Below, piece by piece: positions 62,297 to 64,000 of a DNA stretch of 64,000 nt. The stretch is from NCBI GenBank assembly GCA_946405135.1, contig CAMJGD010000019.1, forward strand, positions 1-64,000. Reading direction: 5' to 3'. Below the pieces are notes generated by a model that saw nothing but the letters and a program-made list of their open reading frames with translations, searched no databases and was not told the origin of the DNA. Within the stretch, counting starts at the first letter, position 1. Each line of letters begins with the position of its first letter. The stretch comes from an uncultured Clostridiaceae bacterium (lineage in GTDB: Bacteria; Bacillota; Clostridia; Clostridiales; Clostridiaceae). Position numbers and translations under genes: made by a program.

Positions 62297-62629
62297 TTAA
62301 TGACATCCGCCGCCGCAAGTAGAACAGCCACCGCCACCATCAATATTTTTAAGGGGTTCTAGCATTAATCCTTTTCCATTTTCAGAAGTACAGGTTATTT
62401 TAAATCCTTCAAAGTCTTCTATTAAAGACTTATCTATAAGAAAAGTAATATCTTTTACTTTTTCAACTATATCATTTTCTCTTTGTTCATCCAGAACAAT
62501 ATTAAACATTGGGCCGCTTCAGCCCATACCAGCTAGGTTTATCCTGATTATATAATTTTCAAGTTTATTATCATCAAGCACCTGCTTAAATTCATTATAA
62601 GCTATATCACTTATGTTTACAGCACTCAT
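62297..62629 (-). CDS. HesB-like selenoprotein (in-frame UGA)
   Basis: Read through one in-frame TGA (62521-62519), the gene encodes 110 residues of the HesB/IscA-like family. The N-terminal part ends in NLAGMG, the TGA follows at codon 37, and SGPMFNIVLDEQREND continues in the same frame. The adjacent paralogue (62933-63262) reads GMGCSGP at this place, so TGA stands for the metal-ligand Cys, as expected of selenocysteine. A stem-loop 20 bases after the UGA fits a bacterial SECIS. The C-terminus is Cys-rich (GGGGCSTCGGGCH). ATG 62629 has AGGGA upstream. Related HesB-like selenoproteins are known in bacteria. The role may be Fe-S or sulfur/selenium handling; that is inference. Confidence 0.85.
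62483..62499 (-). promoter_or_regulatory. Predicted bacterial SECIS element
   Basis: On the minus strand ttgttc (62499-62494) pairs with gaacaa (62488-62483) around a 5-base loop tggat. The stem starts 20 bases after the UGA and the loop has G at its second position, which fits the bacterial SECIS consensus. Confidence 0.7.
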
Positions 62630-62908
62630 AAAAATCCCTCTTTTCTTTAAAGTATCTTTTTTAGTATAACCTTTATTCCTTTTATATATTAAGGAAACTT
62701 CTTCATAATTTGAGAAACAAGCTACTATTATCAAATCATAAAGTTTAAATAGTTGGTTATAAAAATTAATAAAATTATTATAATATATTATGACTATTAT
62801 GTATAGTAATACAATGTAAATTATCTATAGAAAATATCTATCGCGATAATTTGTATTTTTAAATAGTGATTATTCAATAATATATTAAAGCTTTAATTTT
62901 AAAAATAA

Positions 62909-62932
62909 AAAAGACGCTTTCGCGTCTTTTTG
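62909..62932 (-). terminator. Terminator after the Cys-type HesB gene
   Basis: On the minus strand a gacgc/gcgtc stem with a gaaa tetraloop and A/T flanks (62909-62932) ends in a T-run, so the two HesB-like genes are probably separate transcripts. Confidence 0.82.
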
Positions 62933-63262
62933 TTAATGTCCACAGCCAGAACAGCCAGAACAACAATTCGTTCCAAAATTTTTTAAAGGTAACAGCATAA
63001 GACCTTTGCCATTTTCTTCTGTAGATGTTATTTCAAAACCATCAAATTGTTCTATTAAATCTTTACTGATTAAGAAGGTTATATCTTCAATTTTTACTAT
63101 TAGGTCATTTTCTCTTTCTTGATCTATAACTATATTAAAAGCTGGGCCGCTACAACCCATGCCAGCTAGGTTTATTCTTACCCTATAGTCTTCAATGCTA
63201 TTTTCCTCTAATAATGTTTTAAACTCATTATAAGCAGAATTGCTCATTTTTATAGCTTCCAT
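62933..63262 (-). CDS. HesB-like protein (cysteine form)
   Basis: This 109-residue paralogue of the selenoprotein next door has NLAGMGCSGPAFNIVIDQEREND in the region where the neighbour has UGA. It has the HesB/IscA-like fold and a Cys-rich end (NCCSGCSGCGH). SD AAGGAG precedes ATG 63262. In IscA-type proteins Cys residues bind Fe or Fe-S clusters; here the family Cys pattern is unusual, so it may belong to the distinct clostridial HesB-like branch. About half of the residues match the selenocysteine copy. The pair is a tandem duplication. Confidence 0.9.
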   Translation of the reverse strand: MEAIKMSNSAYNEFKTLLEENSIEDYRVRINLAGMGCSGPAFNIVIDQERENDLIVKIEDITFLISKDLIEQFDGFEITSTEENGKGLMLLPLKNFGTNCCSGCSGCGH

Positions 63263-63467
63263 GTATTATCTCCTTTTCTCCTTTTTATTAAATAAAAAAT
63301 TATAAAGTTTATACTTTAAAATTAATATTCTTTAACAATTATTTTAACTTATAATAATATATAACTCAATACAATTATTAAAAAAGATTATAAGTCTTAT
63401 AGAAAAATCAAATAATAAATTTTCTATATATAGATTTTAATAATAGCTACTATACAAAAATAAAATT

Positions 63468-63506
63468 AAAAGAGCTGCCTTTTAGAATATATCTTAAAGG
63501 CAGCTC
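63468..63506 (-). terminator. Terminator of leuS
   Basis: On the minus strand the stem gagctgccttt/aaaggcagctc (63506-63472) is followed by ttttaatttt. Confidence 0.85.
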
Positions 63507-63520
63507 CATATTAAAGAAAT

Positions 63521-64000
63521 TTATTTAGCAACTATATTTACAAGTCTTCCTTTTATAACTATTACTTTAACTATATTTTTTCCTTCTAAAGCCTTCTTTA
63601 TTTCTTCATTGCCTAAGGCAGCTTCTTTTATATTATCTTCATTTAAGTCTGAAGGAATGTTTATTCTAACTTTTATTTTACCGTTTATCTGTATAGCAAT
63701 TTCTATTTCATCTTTAATTAATGCATCTGCATCAAAAGCTGGCCAGCTCTGACTAAATACAGAATAATTGTTGTCATCTGTATTATTTTTGTAAAGCAGA
63801 TTCCAATGTTCCTCAGCAAAATGAGGAGCAAAAGGTGCTAACAATTTAATAAAGTCAGATACGGTTTCTTTTAAGAAGGATAAATTCTTTTCAGTTTCAT
63901 TCATATATTTGTATAGAGCATTAGTTAATTCCATTAATCTTGCAATAGCAGTATTAAATTGAAGTATTTCTGAATCTTGAGTTACATTTTTTATAGCAAA
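63521..64000 (-). CDS. leuS: Leucyl-tRNA synthetase, 3' part (5' end outside window)
   Basis: The frame is open to the window edge at 64000, giving the last 159 residues. It shows the anticodon-binding domain region [34 protein letters not shown] and the C-terminal domain [30 protein letters not shown] and [14 protein letters not shown], all typical of bacterial LeuRS. The catalytic domain, the start codon and any T-box leader lie outside the window. A terminator follows the stop codon. Confidence 0.95.
   Translation of the reverse strand, partial: FAIKNVTQDSEILQFNTAIARLMELTNALYKYMNETEKNLSFLKETVSDFIKLLAPFAPHFAEEHWNLLYKNNTDDNNYSVFSQSWPAFDADALIKDEIEIAIQINGKIKVRINIPSDLNEDNIKEAALGNEEIKKALEGKNIVKVIVIKGRLVNIVAK

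Noticed and set aside
62297-62734. HesB-like gene read as a pseudogene or as two separate small genes
   Set aside because: A single TGA sits exactly at the Cys position of the paralogue, the frame is otherwise intact, and a SECIS-like hairpin follows. Recoding explains it better than decay.
1-64000. CRISPR arrays, tRNA or rRNA genes, insertion sequences or prophage
   Set aside because: No regularly spaced repeats, cloverleaf-like genes, transposase motifs or phage structural genes were seen in the window.

Overview
The window is a 64 kb chromosomal segment from a low-GC, endospore-forming-type anaerobic Firmicute, almost certainly a Clostridium (cluster I-like). The signs are the very AT-rich intergenic DNA, strong GGAGG ribosome binding sites, T-box, lysine and cobalamin riboswitches, desulfoferrodoxin, a 2-hydroxyacyl-CoA dehydratase-type iron-sulfur protein and an in-frame UGA selenocysteine gene. 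I cannot name the species. No tRNA, rRNA, CRISPR array, insertion sequence or prophage is visible, so most of it reads as core chromosome.

Layout. 1-4.2 kb: end of a Cna-B-repeat surface protein, an old-yellow-enzyme gene (namA-like) whose 3' end and terminator are duplicated 1.2 kb downstream as a decayed copy, and small membrane or lipoprotein genes. 4.2-9 kb: an LTA-synthase-family gene, a GlpA-like FAD oxidoreductase and a GH73 glucosaminidase. 9.3-15.8 kb: DUF3006 protein, signal peptidase I, PepV-like dipeptidase, FtsH (with a hairpin between its likely SD and its start) and HelD. 15.9-20.3 kb: double P-loop ATPase, second LTA-synthase paralogue and CDF transporter. 20.4-23.4 kb: lysine riboswitch, lysC and lysA. 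23.4-26.8 kb: cobalamin riboswitch upstream of a YitT-family membrane protein, then an M18 aminopeptidase and a HAD hydrolase. 26.9-35.7 kb: one 2,926-residue cyclic-glucan-synthase-like enzyme. 35.7-44 kb: desulfoferrodoxin, prfC, a P-loop ATPase, a Cof hydrolase, a double-cubane-type reductase, T-box-controlled trpS, two very small genes (51-aa membrane protein, 54-aa zinc ribbon) and an ECF S component. 44.3-49.3 kb: YajQ with a GAF-GGDEF cyclase, an AlbA_2/Schlafen protein, a P-loop protein and tyrS. 49.4-52.8 kb: YlqG/YlqH-like flagellar-type pair and a phosphoesterase. 52.8-55.7 kb: ArsR regulator with a four-domain sulfane-sulfur fusion protein. 55.7-58.6 kb: soluble chemoreceptor, DUF2225 protein and a small alarmone synthetase. 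58.7-62.1 kb: repeat protein, MoxR-type ATPase and a zincin/VWA protein. 62.3-63.3 kb: two tandem HesB-like genes, one with selenocysteine. The window ends in the 3' part of leuS.

The most notable item is the HesB-like pair at 62.3-63.3 kb. One copy has TGA exactly where its neighbour has Cys, followed by a SECIS-like hairpin that the Cys copy lacks. An ordinary gene caller would split or discard this gene. Other items worth attention are the cobalamin riboswitch on a YitT gene, two genes with a hairpin between SD and start codon, a Thr-to-Ser change at the predicted nucleophile of one LTA-synthase paralogue, and the ArsR-linked persulfide fusion enzyme.
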